From assembly GCF_000023705.1 (NCBI RefSeq), contig NC_012968.1, positions 310,001 through 374,000 of the forward strand: a DNA stretch of 64,000 bases, written 5' to 3'. Positions 8,071 through 17,185 of this stretch are shown one piece after another. The translations under genes and the position numbers were made by a program. The notes beneath the pieces were generated by a model. The model was given only the letters and a program-made list of their open reading frames with translations, did not search any database and was not told the DNA's origin. Position 1 is the stretch's first letter. Every line of letters starts with the position of its first letter. The DNA comes from Methylotenera mobilis JLW8 (GTDB taxonomy: Bacteria > Pseudomonadota > Gammaproteobacteria > Burkholderiales > Methylophilaceae).

Positions 8071-8778
8071 ATGCATTCTGAACATACCTTTAAGCAATAT
8101 GACGCAGAGTTGGAAGCTTTACGAGGCAAAGTGCTGGAGATGGGCGGCTTGGTTGAGCAGCAAATCGTGCAAGCGCTTGAAGCCTTAGTAAAGCTAGATT
8201 CAAATTTAGCTAAAGAAGTCATGGTGAGCGATCAGCTTGTTAATGCACTGGAAGTGCAAATTGACGAGGGATGTAGTCAGATTATTGCACGCCGCCAGCC
8301 TGCTGCCGGTGACTTACGTATGGTCATGATGATGGTGAAAACCATTACGGATCTTGAGCGTATTGGTGATGAGGCAACTAAAATTGCCCGTACTGCACAA
8401 AAGATTTTTGACGAAGACCGTATGTACAAACCACGTTTTAATGAGATTAAATCGATGGTGGCATTGGTGCGCGAGATGTTGCGCACAGCACTCGACGGCT
8501 TTGCGCGCTTGGATGTGAGCAAAACAGTAGAGGTTGCTAGGCAGGATGAGTTGGTGGATGAGCATTTCCGTTCAGCTATGCGTCAATTAATTACCTTTAT
8601 GCTGGAAGATCCACGTACGATTTCTATGTCGTTAGAGGTGTTGTTCGTAGCAAAGGCGATTGAGCGTATCGGTGACCATGCCAAAAACATCGCCGAGTAT
8701 GTGGTGTATATGGTTAAAGGTAAGGATGTGCGCCATATCTCTGTGCAGGAAATGGAACGAGAAACATTGGAGCCTTAG
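8071..8778 (+). CDS. phoU: Phosphate signalling protein PhoU
   Basis: PhoU links the Pst phosphate transporter with the PhoR/PhoB two-component system and damps phosphate uptake. The 235-residue protein has two helical PhoU repeats (N-terminal half with EVQIDEGCSQIIARRQPAAG.. and TDLERIGDEATKIA; C-terminal half with ..KAIERIGDHAKNIAEYVVYM). The ATG at 8071 (MHSEHTFKQYD) is chosen over the GTG at 8041 because it matches the family N-terminus and has a GGAAA upstream. No pst or phoBR genes lie nearby. Confidence 0.93.
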   Translation: MHSEHTFKQYDAELEALRGKVLEMGGLVEQQIVQALEALVKLDSNLAKEVMVSDQLVNALEVQIDEGCSQIIARRQPAAGDLRMVMMMVKTITDLERIGDEATKIARTAQKIFDEDRMYKPRFNEIKSMVALVREMLRTALDGFARLDVSKTVEVARQDELVDEHFRSAMRQLITFMLEDPRTISMSLEVLFVAKAIERIGDHAKNIAEYVVYMVKGKDVRHISVQEMERETLEP

Positions 8779-8826
8779 TTGGCACTGGGTTTGGTTTCAG
8801 TCATGTGATGGCGAAATTATTGCAAT

Positions 8827-8854
8827 AAAAAAGCGGCTTAAGAGCCGCTTTTTT
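8827..8854. terminator. Strong bidirectional terminator between phoU and topA
   Basis: The perfect 12-bp stem AAAAAAGCGGCT / AGCCGCTTTTTT has a TAAG loop and T-tracts on both strands. It serves phoU on the plus strand and could end topA transcripts on the minus strand. Confidence 0.92.
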
Positions 8855-8906
8855 ATTTGTCAAACTTGCATCGGTTAAACTAGCTAAGTCTTGGCTTGCA
8901 AAGCTG

Positions 8907-8967
8907 TTTCCAAAGCTTAGATTTCTAAAGCCTATTTTTCCAAAACGCAATTTTCTAAAACTTACCC
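8907..8967. repeat. Degenerate 15-16 bp tandem repeat
   Basis: About four imperfect units head to tail: TTTCCAAAGCTTAGA, TTTCTAAAGCCTATT, TTTCCAAAACGCAATT and TTCTAAAACTTACCC. It lies in the 243-base gap between phoU and topA, which otherwise holds only the terminator. Confidence 0.55.
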
Positions 8968-9021
8968 TTAATCCCGGCTTGCTGCTGAGTATCGTTTTAT
9001 CTGCAAATTAGTTGCTATCCT

Positions 9022-11616
9022 CTACTCACTCTTTTTAGCCGTTGCTTTCTTAGGTGCGGCTTTCTTGGTAGTGGCTTTTTTTGGAGCTGCCTTTTTGGCT
9101 GCCGGCTTGTCTTCGCTAGCTGCGACTGTTTTCTTGGCTGCCGCTTTTTTTGCCGGTGCTTTTTTGGCTGGCGCGTCTTTAGCTGCTTTTGCGCTCAGTA
9201 ATTCTAAGGCCTCCTCCATGGTGAGCGATTCTGGCTCGATGCTTTTTGGTAGGGTGGCGCGTAACTTGCCATGCTGCACATAAGGGCCGTAACGCCCTGC
9301 AAACACTTCAATCTGACCATCCTCTGTTGGGTGGCTACCTAGTGAGCAAAGTGGTGCAGGCCCTGTGTGGGCTTGTGCTAAAAGAGCTACTGCGCCATCT
9401 AAATCTATACTAAACACGCTCAGATTTTTCGGGATAGATTTAAATTTTGCATCATGATTAATATAAGGGCCAAAGCGGCCAATATTGGCAATAATTTTTT
9501 TGTTGGTCTCTGGGTGCAGACCTAAATCTCGCGGCAAGGACAGCAACATATTGGCTGTTTCTAAATTAACATCTGCTAATGCAATCTCTTTGGGGATGCT
9601 GACGCGTTTGGGTTTCTTTTTCTCACCCTCTACTGCCATGCCTACCTGTAGATATGGACCATAAGGACCATTCATCAGGTAGATTTCTTTGCTGGTTGCA
9701 GCGTCTACCCCAATACTGACTGGATCTGTGCCGGCATTTGCCGTGCCGTCTATGCTGCGCTTGTAATCGCATTTTGGTGTGTCGTTGTAGCCGGTACAGC
9801 CAATAAAGCTACCAAAGCGGCTTAATTGTTTTTGCAGTGGTTTGCCACATTTAGGGCAGGCTTCATCAATCAGTTCGTTGCCTGGACGCTCTACATCTGC
9901 TTTGTTGTGAATCTGCTGGTTAAAATCTTGCCAGAACTCGTCCATGAGTGGCACCCAGTCACGCTCACCCTCTGCTACGCTGTCTAGTGCGTTTTCTAGG
10001 TTGGCGGTAAAGTCATAATCCACATACTTGGTGAAGTGTTCGGTTAAGAATTTGTTCACTACACGGCCGACATCTGTAGGCGTGAAGCGTTTTTTGTCCA
10101 GCAGTACATATTCACGGTCTTGCAGTGTGCTAATGATGCTGGCGTAGGTAGAGGGGCGGCCAATACCATATTCTTCCAGTACTTTTACAAGGCTGGCTTC
10201 AGAATAGCGTGGTGGTGGTTCAGTAAAGTGCTGTTCGCCGTAGATTTTTTCAACGGTAAGTATTTCACCTGTTTCTAGGTTAGGTAGTTTGCTTTCAGCT
10301 TCTTCTTCCTCGTCGTCTGAGCCTTCCATGTACACCGCAATAAAGCCCGGGAATACTAGGGTTTGCCCTGTCGCGCGGAACAGGTTGGCATCGCTGCCTA
10401 CGCTTAAGTCTACACTCACTGCATCAAACTTGGCTGGCGCCATCTGGCAGGCCAGCGCACGCTTCCAAATCATTTCGTACAGTTTGAATTGTTCGTCATT
10501 TAAATACTGACGCACACTGGTTGGCGTGCGTGAAATGTCGGTTGGGCGAATCGCCTCATGTGCCTCTTGCGCGCTTTTTGACTTGGTTTTGTACATGACC
10601 GGTGATTTTGGCAGGTACTCTGTATCGAAATTCTTTTTTACGTAGTCACGAATTTGCATCACAGCTTCGGTCGCCAAGCTAAACGAGTCGGTACGCATAT
10701 AGGTAATTAAACCCACGGTGCCTCCGCCTACATCCACCCCTTCGTACAGTTGCTGCGCTACACGCATGGCGCGTGAGGTGGTGAAGCCCAGCTTGCGTAC
10801 AGCCTCTTGTTGCAGTGTAGAGGTGGTGAACGGTGCGGCAGGACTGCGGCTACGTTGTTTCTTTTCTACACGCGATACGGTGGTTTTGCCGGCGCTGGCT
10901 AATAGTAGTTTGCCAACGATGTCAGACTGTTGGTCATGATTGATTACTGTGAACTGCTCAACTTTTTGATTGTTGAGTTGCACCAGTTTAGCTTTAAAGC
11001 CATGCTGATGTTTTAACGCATCTAAATGGATAGACCAATACTCTTGTGATTTAAACGCCTCAATTTCTAGCTCGCGTTCTACTATCAGTCGTAATGCCGG
11101 GCTTTGTACGCGGCCTGCAGATAGTCCGCGACGGATTTTCTTCCATAGCAACGGCGATAAGTTGAAACCAACCAGATAATCCAGTGCGCGGCGCGCTTGT
11201 TGCGCATTCACCATAGGCATCGAGATGTCGCGTGGCTCAGCAATCGCGTGCTCTACGGCACCCTTGGTAATCTCATGAAACACTACGCGTTTCATCAGTT
11301 TGTTTTTGAGTAGTTTTTTAGATTTTAAAATCTCGGCAATATGCCAGGAAATAGCCTCACCTTCGCGGTCCGGGTCGGTTGCCAGATAAATGCTATCAGC
11401 ATTTTTAACGGCTTTGGCAATTGCGTCCACATGCTTACTATTACGCTCAATAATGTCGTACTTCATGGCGAACTGGTTTTCGGTATCCACTGCGCCATTT
11501 TTGGGAATTAGGTCACGCACATGTCCATAAGAGGCAAGTACCTCAAAATCGCTACCAAGATATTTCTTGAGCGTTTTTGCTTTAGATGGAGATTCAACAA
11601 TAAGTAGTTTGGACAT
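9022..11616 (-). CDS. topA: DNA topoisomerase I
   Basis: Type IA topoisomerase that relaxes negative supercoils. The 864-residue protein has an N-terminal Toprim domain (LLIVESPSKAKTLKKYLG; DPDREGE at 81-87), the catalytic Tyr306 within GLITYMRTDSF, one zinc-ribbon (CPKCGKPL..GCTGYNDTPKC), then zinc-free C-terminal repeats (GPYGPYLQVG, GRFGPYINHD, GRYGPYVQHG). The last ~55 residues are a Lys/Ala/Pro tail (AKKAPAKKAAAKK) like histone H1, seen in many betaproteobacterial TopA proteins. An acidic insert (GSDDEEEEAES) lies about midway. Monocistronic on the minus strand. Confidence 0.97.
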   Translation of the reverse strand: MSKLLIVESPSKAKTLKKYLGSDFEVLASYGHVRDLIPKNGAVDTENQFAMKYDIIERNSKHVDAIAKAVKNADSIYLATDPDREGEAISWHIAEILKSKKLLKNKLMKRVVFHEITKGAVEHAIAEPRDISMPMVNAQQARRALDYLVGFNLSPLLWKKIRRGLSAGRVQSPALRLIVERELEIEAFKSQEYWSIHLDALKHQHGFKAKLVQLNNQKVEQFTVINHDQQSDIVGKLLLASAGKTTVSRVEKKQRSRSPAAPFTTSTLQQEAVRKLGFTTSRAMRVAQQLYEGVDVGGGTVGLITYMRTDSFSLATEAVMQIRDYVKKNFDTEYLPKSPVMYKTKSKSAQEAHEAIRPTDISRTPTSVRQYLNDEQFKLYEMIWKRALACQMAPAKFDAVSVDLSVGSDANLFRATGQTLVFPGFIAVYMEGSDDEEEEAESKLPNLETGEILTVEKIYGEQHFTEPPPRYSEASLVKVLEEYGIGRPSTYASIISTLQDREYVLLDKKRFTPTDVGRVVNKFLTEHFTKYVDYDFTANLENALDSVAEGERDWVPLMDEFWQDFNQQIHNKADVERPGNELIDEACPKCGKPLQKQLSRFGSFIGCTGYNDTPKCDYKRSIDGTANAGTDPVSIGVDAATSKEIYLMNGPYGPYLQVGMAVEGEKKKPKRVSIPKEIALADVNLETANMLLSLPRDLGLHPETNKKIIANIGRFGPYINHDAKFKSIPKNLSVFSIDLDGAVALLAQAHTGPAPLCSLGSHPTEDGQIEVFAGRYGPYVQHGKLRATLPKSIEPESLTMEEALELLSAKAAKDAPAKKAPAKKAAAKKTVAASEDKPAAKKAAPKKATTKKAAPKKATAKKSE

Positions 11617-11728
11617 GAATGCCTAATAGTAAGGAGTTTGCTTTTCTAACATTTTGGATGATAACAAGGACATTGCCTAAAATACAACAACTTAAGCGAT
11701 ATAGTGTGCAAAAAAATTGCCGTTTTGG

Positions 11729-12634
11729 CTATTTGTTGCGAATAAATTCGATTTTGTTGCCCTCAGTATTTGCCAAACTTAACGCCGCTCCTTCGTTGGC
11801 AATGTCTCCGAATAACGGATCCTCATCATTGGCCTTGGCTTGAGTTAAATTCTTAAAGTCGTATAAGTCGGTGTCAGCCAAATGGGATGGCTCTACATTA
11901 GTAATTGCACGGAAAATATTATTAATGCGTCCTGGCTGCTCACGTTCCCATGCTTGCAGCATATCTTTCACTTTTTGACGCTGCAGATTCTCCTGCGAAC
12001 CGCATAGGTCGCAAGGGATGATAGGGAACTCCATTTGTCGTGCGTAGCTGGCGATGTCTTTTTCACTGCAGTAAGCTAGTGGGCGGATCACGATATTTTG
12101 CTTGTCATTAGTAGCTAGTTTAGGCGGCATCGCTTTCATTTTTGCGCCAAAGAATAAGTTCAGGAACAAGGTTTCCACGATGTCATCACGGTGGTGGCCA
12201 AGCGCGATTTTATTGGCACCAAGCTCTTTGGCTGTGGTGTAGATAACGCCACGGCGCAGGCGTGAGCACAATGAGCAGGTGGTTCTACCTTCCGGGATTT
12301 TTTCTTTAACGATGGAATAGGTGTCAGCATCTACGATGCGATAGTCTATGCCTAGTTTTTCGAAATAGGCTGGCAGAATATCCGCAGGGAAGCCAGGTTG
12401 CTTCTGGTCCAAGTTCATTGCAATCAGCTTGAAGTTGATTGGTGCGCGCTCTTGCAATGCGAGTAATATCATCAGCATGGCGTGCGAGTCTTTGCCGCCA
12501 CTCATACACACCAGCACAGTGTCGCCATCTTCAATCATGTTGTAGTCACCAATGGCTTTGCCGGTGGCGCTAATCAAACTATTGCGCAGTTTGATAAAGT
12601 TGTTTGAGTGGTTGTCAGGTAAATGTTTAATCAT
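11729..12634 (-). CDS. ttcA: tRNA 2-thiocytidine(32) synthetase TtcA
   Basis: Thiolates cytidine 32 of certain tRNAs using ATP and an iron-sulfur cluster. The 301-residue protein has the PP-loop motif SGGKDS (45-50) and the cysteines expected to hold the [4Fe-4S] cluster: CSLC (Cys120, Cys123) and CDLCGS (Cys211 likely third). The segment [17 protein letters not shown] is typical of TtcA. It lies between topA and the pteridine reductase on the same strand. Confidence 0.95.
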   Translation of the reverse strand: MIKHLPDNHSNNFIKLRNSLISATGKAIGDYNMIEDGDTVLVCMSGGKDSHAMLMILLALQERAPINFKLIAMNLDQKQPGFPADILPAYFEKLGIDYRIVDADTYSIVKEKIPEGRTTCSLCSRLRRGVIYTTAKELGANKIALGHHRDDIVETLFLNLFFGAKMKAMPPKLATNDKQNIVIRPLAYCSEKDIASYARQMEFPIIPCDLCGSQENLQRQKVKDMLQAWEREQPGRINNIFRAITNVEPSHLADTDLYDFKNLTQAKANDEDPLFGDIANEGAALSLANTEGNKIEFIRNK

Positions 12635-12709
12635 AATAGGTACAGCTTAAAAGTATGTTGCAAGGTGGCATCTGCTGATGCCGTCATCGTGCGCGATTGT
12701 TGTTTGCGC

Positions 12710-13459
12710 TTATAAGTTTATCGAGCGACCACCATCCACTGCGAGTATATGGCCGGTAATAAATGGTGCATCGTAAATCAGGAATTTAACGGCTTTGGCA
12801 ACATCTTCTGCCTCGCCCACGCGTTTAAGTAGTGTTTGGTTAATTACGCGCTGGCGATAAACCTCGTCAAACTGCGGGTTGCTTTCCGGCCACTGTACTG
12901 GGCCTGGCGCCACTGCGTTGACCCTCACTTCAGGGCTAAGCTCATGTGCGAGTGATTTGGTCAACGTCACCAAGCCAGCTTTTGCCACGCTATAAACTAT
13001 GTAGCCTTTTTTCGGACGTTCAATATGCATATCGGTAATATTGATAATACAACCGGAATTTTTACGCAGCTCAGTTGCCGCGGCTTGCGCTAAAAATACG
13101 GGCGCTTTCAGATTGCTGCCGATTAAATCTTGCCAGTTCTCTTCGTTAATTTGACCGAGGTCTGTTGGGTAGTAGGTTGAAGCGTTGTTAATCAATACAT
13201 CTAATTTACCAAATTGATGCACGGTCTCGCTCACTAGCGTGGGTAAAACGTTTAGATTGAGCAAGTCACCCTGAATAATAGCCACTGAGTTTGCACGCAG
13301 CAAATTAAGCTCTGCCTGCAATGCGCGAGCTTCGGGCATGCTGTTATTGTAATGAATCATCAGCTTGGCGCCTTGCCTGTGCAGCTCGCGGCACATCGTG
13401 GCCCCAACGCGTTTGGCGCCGCCCGTGATTAATATGACTTTATCTTTGTTTGTATCCAC
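12710..13459 (-). CDS. Pteridine reductase, FolM-like SDR
   Basis: NADPH-dependent short-chain dehydrogenase, probably reducing dihydropterins or dihydrofolate. The 249-residue protein has the nucleotide motif TGGAKRVGA (12-20), the TGxxxRxG form typical of pteridine reductases; NNAST (91-95); Asp143 in ITDMH where ordinary SDRs have the catalytic Ser; and Y156-S-V-A-K160. These features separate it from FabG-type reductases. In methylotrophs it could serve dihydromethanopterin or folate metabolism, but the substrate cannot be told from sequence. It diverges from the methyltransferase gene at 13500. Confidence 0.82.
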   Translation of the reverse strand: MDTNKDKVILITGGAKRVGATMCRELHRQGAKLMIHYNNSMPEARALQAELNLLRANSVAIIQGDLLNLNVLPTLVSETVHQFGKLDVLINNASTYYPTDLGQINEENWQDLIGSNLKAPVFLAQAAATELRKNSGCIINITDMHIERPKKGYIVYSVAKAGLVTLTKSLAHELSPEVRVNAVAPGPVQWPESNPQFDEVYRQRVINQTLLKRVGEAEDVAKAVKFLIYDAPFITGHILAVDGGRSINL

Positions 13460-13488
13460 AGTTTACTCATTTCTTTCTTCTTAAATAT

Positions 13489-13494
13489 TATAAT
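13489..13494 (+). promoter_or_regulatory. -10 box just before the MidA-like gene
   Basis: TATAAT lies only five bases before the ATG at 13500, so the expected start site falls on the start codon. The -35 region is weak (a TTTACT at 13462-13467 is 21 bases away). Confidence 0.45.
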
Positions 13495-13499
13495 GGCTT

Positions 13500-14663
13500 A
13501 TGAGTTCATTACCTATTCCTAACGCTGATGCACAAGCACTTAGTCAACAGCTCGCATTATTAATCCAAGATAAGATTAGTCAGAATGGCGGTTGGTTGTC
13601 ATTTGCAGACTATATGCACATGGCACTTTATACCCCGGGCTTAGGTTATTACAGTGGCGGTGCTAAAAAGTTCGGTATGGGAGGCGATTTTGTTACAGCC
13701 CCTGAAATCTCCCCCTTGTTTGCACAGGCAATGGCGAATCAGGTGGCAGAGGTGCTGGTACAAACGCAGGGTGATGTGTTGGAGTTGGGCGCAGGCTCAG
13801 GACGTTTGGCGGTAGATTTACTGTTGGCGTTACAGGCGCTAAATCAAGTTCCCAGTCATTATTTTATTCTTGAAGTTAGCACTTACTTGCGTCAGGTGCA
13901 GCGAGAAACAATTCAGCAGCATCTGCCTGTAGCGTTGGCTGAGTGCGTGGTATGGCTGGGTAGCTTGCCTGACAATTTTGTAGGCGTTATGCTGGGTAAT
14001 GAGGTGCTGGATGCGCTGCCCGTACATTTGCTATATAAGCCCGCCGCCACTGAGGCGCCAGCGCTGTGCGAGCGCGGTGTGGCATTTAATGGCGAGTTTT
14101 ATTGGCAAGATCAGCCACTGCCGGCTGGCAATCTGCTAGATTTAGCCGCCACGTATGATTTGCCCGATGATTACTTGACAGAGGTAAGTCCGGCAGCGAC
14201 TGGGCTGATTGCTAGCTTGGCCGATGCGTTAAAGCATGGTGCCATTATAATGGTCGATTATGGTTTTTCAGCGCGTGAGTATTATCATCCGCAGCGCAAT
14301 TTAGGCACGCTAATGTGTCATTACCAGCATTACGCCCATGTGGATCCGCTGGTTTATGTTGGATTGCAGGATATCACCGCACACGTAGATTTTTCTAGTG
14401 TTGCCAGCGCAGGTGAGCACAGTGGTTTGGCCGTGATGGGTTTTTGCTCGCAAGCCCAGTTTTTAATGAATTGCGGCATCTTGGATATTATGAGCCAGAT
14501 TTCCCCGCACGATATGGCGCGCTATGCGCCGCTCGCCGCCGCGGCACAAAAATTATTGTCACCGGCCGAGATGGGAGATCTATTTAAGGTAATCGCTCTG
14601 GGACGCGGGTTGGGCTTAGCCTTGCTTGGTTTTGCCTCTGGTGATAAGTCACATACCTTATAA
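13500..14663 (+). CDS. SAM-dependent methyltransferase, MidA/NDUFAF7 family
   Basis: A 387-residue class I methyltransferase of the PF02636 type. Family marks are FADYMHMALYTPGLGYYSGG near the N-terminus, GDFVTAPEISPLFAQAMA, the SAM-binding ELGAGSGRLAVDLL near residue 100, and NEVLDALPV. The mitochondrial homologue NDUFAF7 methylates an arginine of complex I; the bacterial substrate is uncertain. No Shine-Dalgarno sequence precedes the ATG. It may be co-transcribed with nothing: trmB downstream has its own promoter. Confidence 0.85.
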   Translation: MSSLPIPNADAQALSQQLALLIQDKISQNGGWLSFADYMHMALYTPGLGYYSGGAKKFGMGGDFVTAPEISPLFAQAMANQVAEVLVQTQGDVLELGAGSGRLAVDLLLALQALNQVPSHYFILEVSTYLRQVQRETIQQHLPVALAECVVWLGSLPDNFVGVMLGNEVLDALPVHLLYKPAATEAPALCERGVAFNGEFYWQDQPLPAGNLLDLAATYDLPDDYLTEVSPAATGLIASLADALKHGAIIMVDYGFSAREYYHPQRNLGTLMCHYQHYAHVDPLVYVGLQDITAHVDFSSVASAGEHSGLAVMGFCSQAQFLMNCGILDIMSQISPHDMARYAPLAAAAQKLLSPAEMGDLFKVIALGRGLGLALLGFASGDKSHTL

Positions 14664-14702
14664 ACACAGATTGTCAGCGATAGGGGTGGGGAATTGTTGA
14701 AC

Positions 14703-14731
14703 CTGACGAGTTGGGTTAGCTGCAGTATAAT
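14703..14731 (+). promoter_or_regulatory. Promoter of trmB
   Basis: CTGACG, a 17-base spacer and TATAAT. The predicted start site (about 14738) is two bases before the trmB ATG at 14740, so the mRNA could be leaderless. Confidence 0.5.
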
Positions 14732-14739
14732 TCGCCCTT

Positions 14740-15459
14740 ATGAATACATTAAATCAAACAGAGCAGGTTCAAGACGACGCTGAAGACTTAAGTCAGCGCC
14801 GTATCCGTAGTTTCGTATTGCGTCAGGGTCGCTTAACTAAAGGCCAGGCGCGTGCGCTAGAAACAGGTTTTCCGCAATTTGGGGTGAATTACGCCCCGGA
14901 GTTGCTAAATCTCAATGCATTATTTAATCGCGCCGATAGCAAGAAGATTCTGGAAATTGGTTTTGGCATGGGGGAAACCACCGCCAAAATCGCGCAAGTG
15001 CTACCGGATTGCGATTTCCTGGCGGCCGAAGTGCATACGCCGGGGGTAGGTGCGTTGCTTAAACTGATTCAGGAAAATGAGTTAAACAATATTCGCGTGA
15101 TTCAGCATGATGTGGTGGAAGTGTTGCACAACATGGTGGCAGATGGCAGCCTGGATGGCGTGCATATCTTTTTTCCTGATCCGTGGCATAAAAAGCGCCA
15201 TCACAAACGCCGTTTGATTCAGGCCGAGTTTGTGCAATTGCTCTGCACCAAGCTTAAGGCTGGTGGCTATTTGCATGTGGCAACAGATTGGCAGGAGTAT
15301 GCGGAATGGGTGCTGGAGGTGCTGAATGCAGAAGCGCAGCTGGAAAATACCGCGCAAGATTATGCAGTTAAACCAAGCTACCGCCCATTAACCAAGTTTG
15401 AGAATCGCGGTTTGAAACTTGGGCATGGTGTGTGGGATATGGTGTTTACCCGCAAGTAG
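14740..15459 (+). CDS. trmB: tRNA (guanine(46)-N7)-methyltransferase
   Basis: Methylates N7 of G46 in the variable loop of tRNA. The 239-residue protein has [17 protein letters not shown] near the N-terminus, the SAM motif [14 protein letters not shown], and the family signature [18 protein letters not shown] followed by ATDW. The ATG at 14740 has no ribosome-binding site in front of it; the start is supported by the family N-terminus. Confidence 0.95.
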   Translation: MNTLNQTEQVQDDAEDLSQRRIRSFVLRQGRLTKGQARALETGFPQFGVNYAPELLNLNALFNRADSKKILEIGFGMGETTAKIAQVLPDCDFLAAEVHTPGVGALLKLIQENELNNIRVIQHDVVEVLHNMVADGSLDGVHIFFPDPWHKKRHHKRRLIQAEFVQLLCTKLKAGGYLHVATDWQEYAEWVLEVLNAEAQLENTAQDYAVKPSYRPLTKFENRGLKLGHGVWDMVFTRK

Positions 15460-15528
15460 CATTTAACTAATCATCCGTTATTTAGTGTTTATTGCCTTGG
15501 CTAAGCTGTACGCTTGGCCAAGCTGGCT

Positions 15529-16164
15529 TTAGGCCTGTTCTGATGCTGTTTCATCTTCTACAAACAGCCATTTGCCGATGACTTTCTCTGCTTCTTCTAC
15601 GCCTTGTTTCTTTAGGCTGGAGAATAACTGTATGGTGCACTCACTATTGTAGTGGTTGCCCCAAGTCTCTATCAGCTCTTTGCGTACCCGGTTCAGGGTG
15701 AGTGAGGCTTCGCCGCGCGACAATTTATCTGATTTGGTTAGCAGTACGTGCACAGGTTTGCCGCTAGGGCAAAACCAATCCAGCATTTGGCGGTCGAGTG
15801 GGGTGAGTGGGTGGCGGCTGTCCATGACCAACACCAGGCCGCCTAAGCTACTGCGTTCACTTAGGTAGCGCGCTAATACGTTTTGCCAATGCGCCCGCAT
15901 GGCTTCTGGCACTTTGGCGTAGCCGTAGCCAGGTAAGTCCACCAAGTGTCGGTCGTTACCTAGTGTGAAAAAGTTAATTAACTGCGTGCGTCCCGGTTGC
16001 TTACTCACAAATGCCAAGCGATTGTGATTGGCTAATGTGTTCAGCGCGCTGGACTTGCCAGCGTTGGATCGCCCAGCAAAGGCAACTTCAACCCCGCTGG
16101 CTGGTGGTAAATCACGCAGGTGGTGAGCTGATATATAAAAAGCGGCATTTTGAAATAACGGCAT
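15529..16164 (-). CDS. yihA: Ribosome biogenesis GTP-binding protein YihA/YsxC
   Basis: TRAFAC-class GTPase needed for assembly of the 50S subunit. The 211-residue protein carries G1 ([12 protein letters not shown]), G2 (GRTQLINFF), G3 ([10 protein letters not shown]) and G4 (TKSDK). Length is usual for the family. The ATG at 16164 has an AGGATC site upstream. It is divergent from the cytochrome c4 gene and convergent with trmB. Confidence 0.95.
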   Translation of the reverse strand: MPLFQNAAFYISAHHLRDLPPASGVEVAFAGRSNAGKSSALNTLANHNRLAFVSKQPGRTQLINFFTLGNDRHLVDLPGYGYAKVPEAMRAHWQNVLARYLSERSSLGGLVLVMDSRHPLTPLDRQMLDWFCPSGKPVHVLLTKSDKLSRGEASLTLNRVRKELIETWGNHYNSECTIQLFSSLKKQGVEEAEKVIGKWLFVEDETASEQA

Positions 16165-16404
16165 ATTGATCCTGATTCTGGTAAAGCAAATTCCTTATAA
16201 TTTAATAGTGTAATTCAATGTGGTAAGTCAATCTGACATGTTGATTCGCATGATGATTTGACGCCCACAGACAGTTGTAGTTTTTTGAATTAACTTTGAA
16301 TTATCAAAGGAATTGATGTAATGGTGAAAAATGCTATCACGAATAGTTGTTTTTCGCTAAAATAGCGCGTTAATTGGTTGAATAATTTAGATTTAGGAGC
16401 GGTA

Positions 16405-17016
16405 ATGCAATTTCGTCATCTAGCTTGGTTGTTATCTGGTTTAATGTTGGGGATTTCTATTAATGCGCAAGCGGAAGAGTCTGCGACAAAGTCTGCACAA
16501 CAAACCGTTAATACTGTCTGTGCTGCATGTCATGCGCCGGACGGCAATAGTGTGATTAGTCTTAACCCTAAATTAGCAGGTCAACATCCTGACTACATTG
16601 AAAAGCAATTAACGGAATTTAAATCTGGTAAACGTGCTAATGCCGTGATGTCTGGTATGGCTGGCGCATTGTCAGAAGCTGAAATGAAAGAGCTAGCGCG
16701 TTATTTCTCAAGCAAAAAACCTGCGCTAGGTCAGGCTAAATCAAACGGTGCCGGTTCGGTGGGTGAAAAAATTTACCGTGCAGGTAATGCGGTAACCAAT
16801 GTTCCAGCTTGTGCAGCTTGCCATAGTCCTAATGGCGCTGGTTTGCCAAAACAGTTCCCACGTTTAAGTGGTCAACATGCTGACTATACATTGGCACAAT
16901 TAAAAGCCTTCCGCTCAGGCGAGCGCGCTAACGCACCAATGATGATGGCGATTGCAGCGAAGATGTCCGATGCGGAAATGGCTGCTGTAGCTGACTATAT
17001 TCAAGGTTTACGCTAG
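16405..17016 (+). CDS. Cytochrome c4 (diheme)
   Basis: Periplasmic two-heme c-type cytochrome that shuttles electrons, probably from the bc1 complex or methanol-oxidising system to terminal oxidases. The 203-residue protein has a signal peptide (MQFRHLAWLLSGLML..AQA) and two homologous halves with CAACH at 39-43 and 136-140. The halves share the GQHPDYIEKQL / GQHADYTLAQL and SGKRANA / SGERANA pattern that marks cytochrome c4. The ATG at 16405 is chosen over the upstream TTG at 16378 because TTAGGAG lies six bases in front of it. resB and ccsA follow on the same strand. Confidence 0.92.
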   Translation: MQFRHLAWLLSGLMLGISINAQAEESATKSAQQTVNTVCAACHAPDGNSVISLNPKLAGQHPDYIEKQLTEFKSGKRANAVMSGMAGALSEAEMKELARYFSSKKPALGQAKSNGAGSVGEKIYRAGNAVTNVPACAACHSPNGAGLPKQFPRLSGQHADYTLAQLKAFRSGERANAPMMMAIAAKMSDAEMAAVADYIQGLR

Positions 17017-17031
17017 ATTTAGCGATAGTTT

Positions 17032-17059
17032 AAAAAGGGTGGCAATGCTGCCCTTTTTT
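17032..17059 (+). terminator. Terminator after cytochrome c4
   Basis: The stem AAAAAGGGTGGC / GCTGCCCTTTTTT ends in a six-T run, 15 bases after the stop codon. Confidence 0.88.
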
Positions 17060-17185
17060 AACGCTGAAATGTTTTGGTGTTCCTTTATTTGTTCAGGTTA
17101 GCAACTATCGTTGCCCCGCTTAAGTCATAAGTAGCAGCAGTATTCACGAGCATTAACCTAAAATTTACCCTCAGAGTGCCGTATT

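Noticed and set aside
12667-12682. GGCATC/GATGCC hairpin downstream of ttcA on the minus strand
   Set aside because: Only a 6-bp stem with no T-run; too weak to call a terminator.
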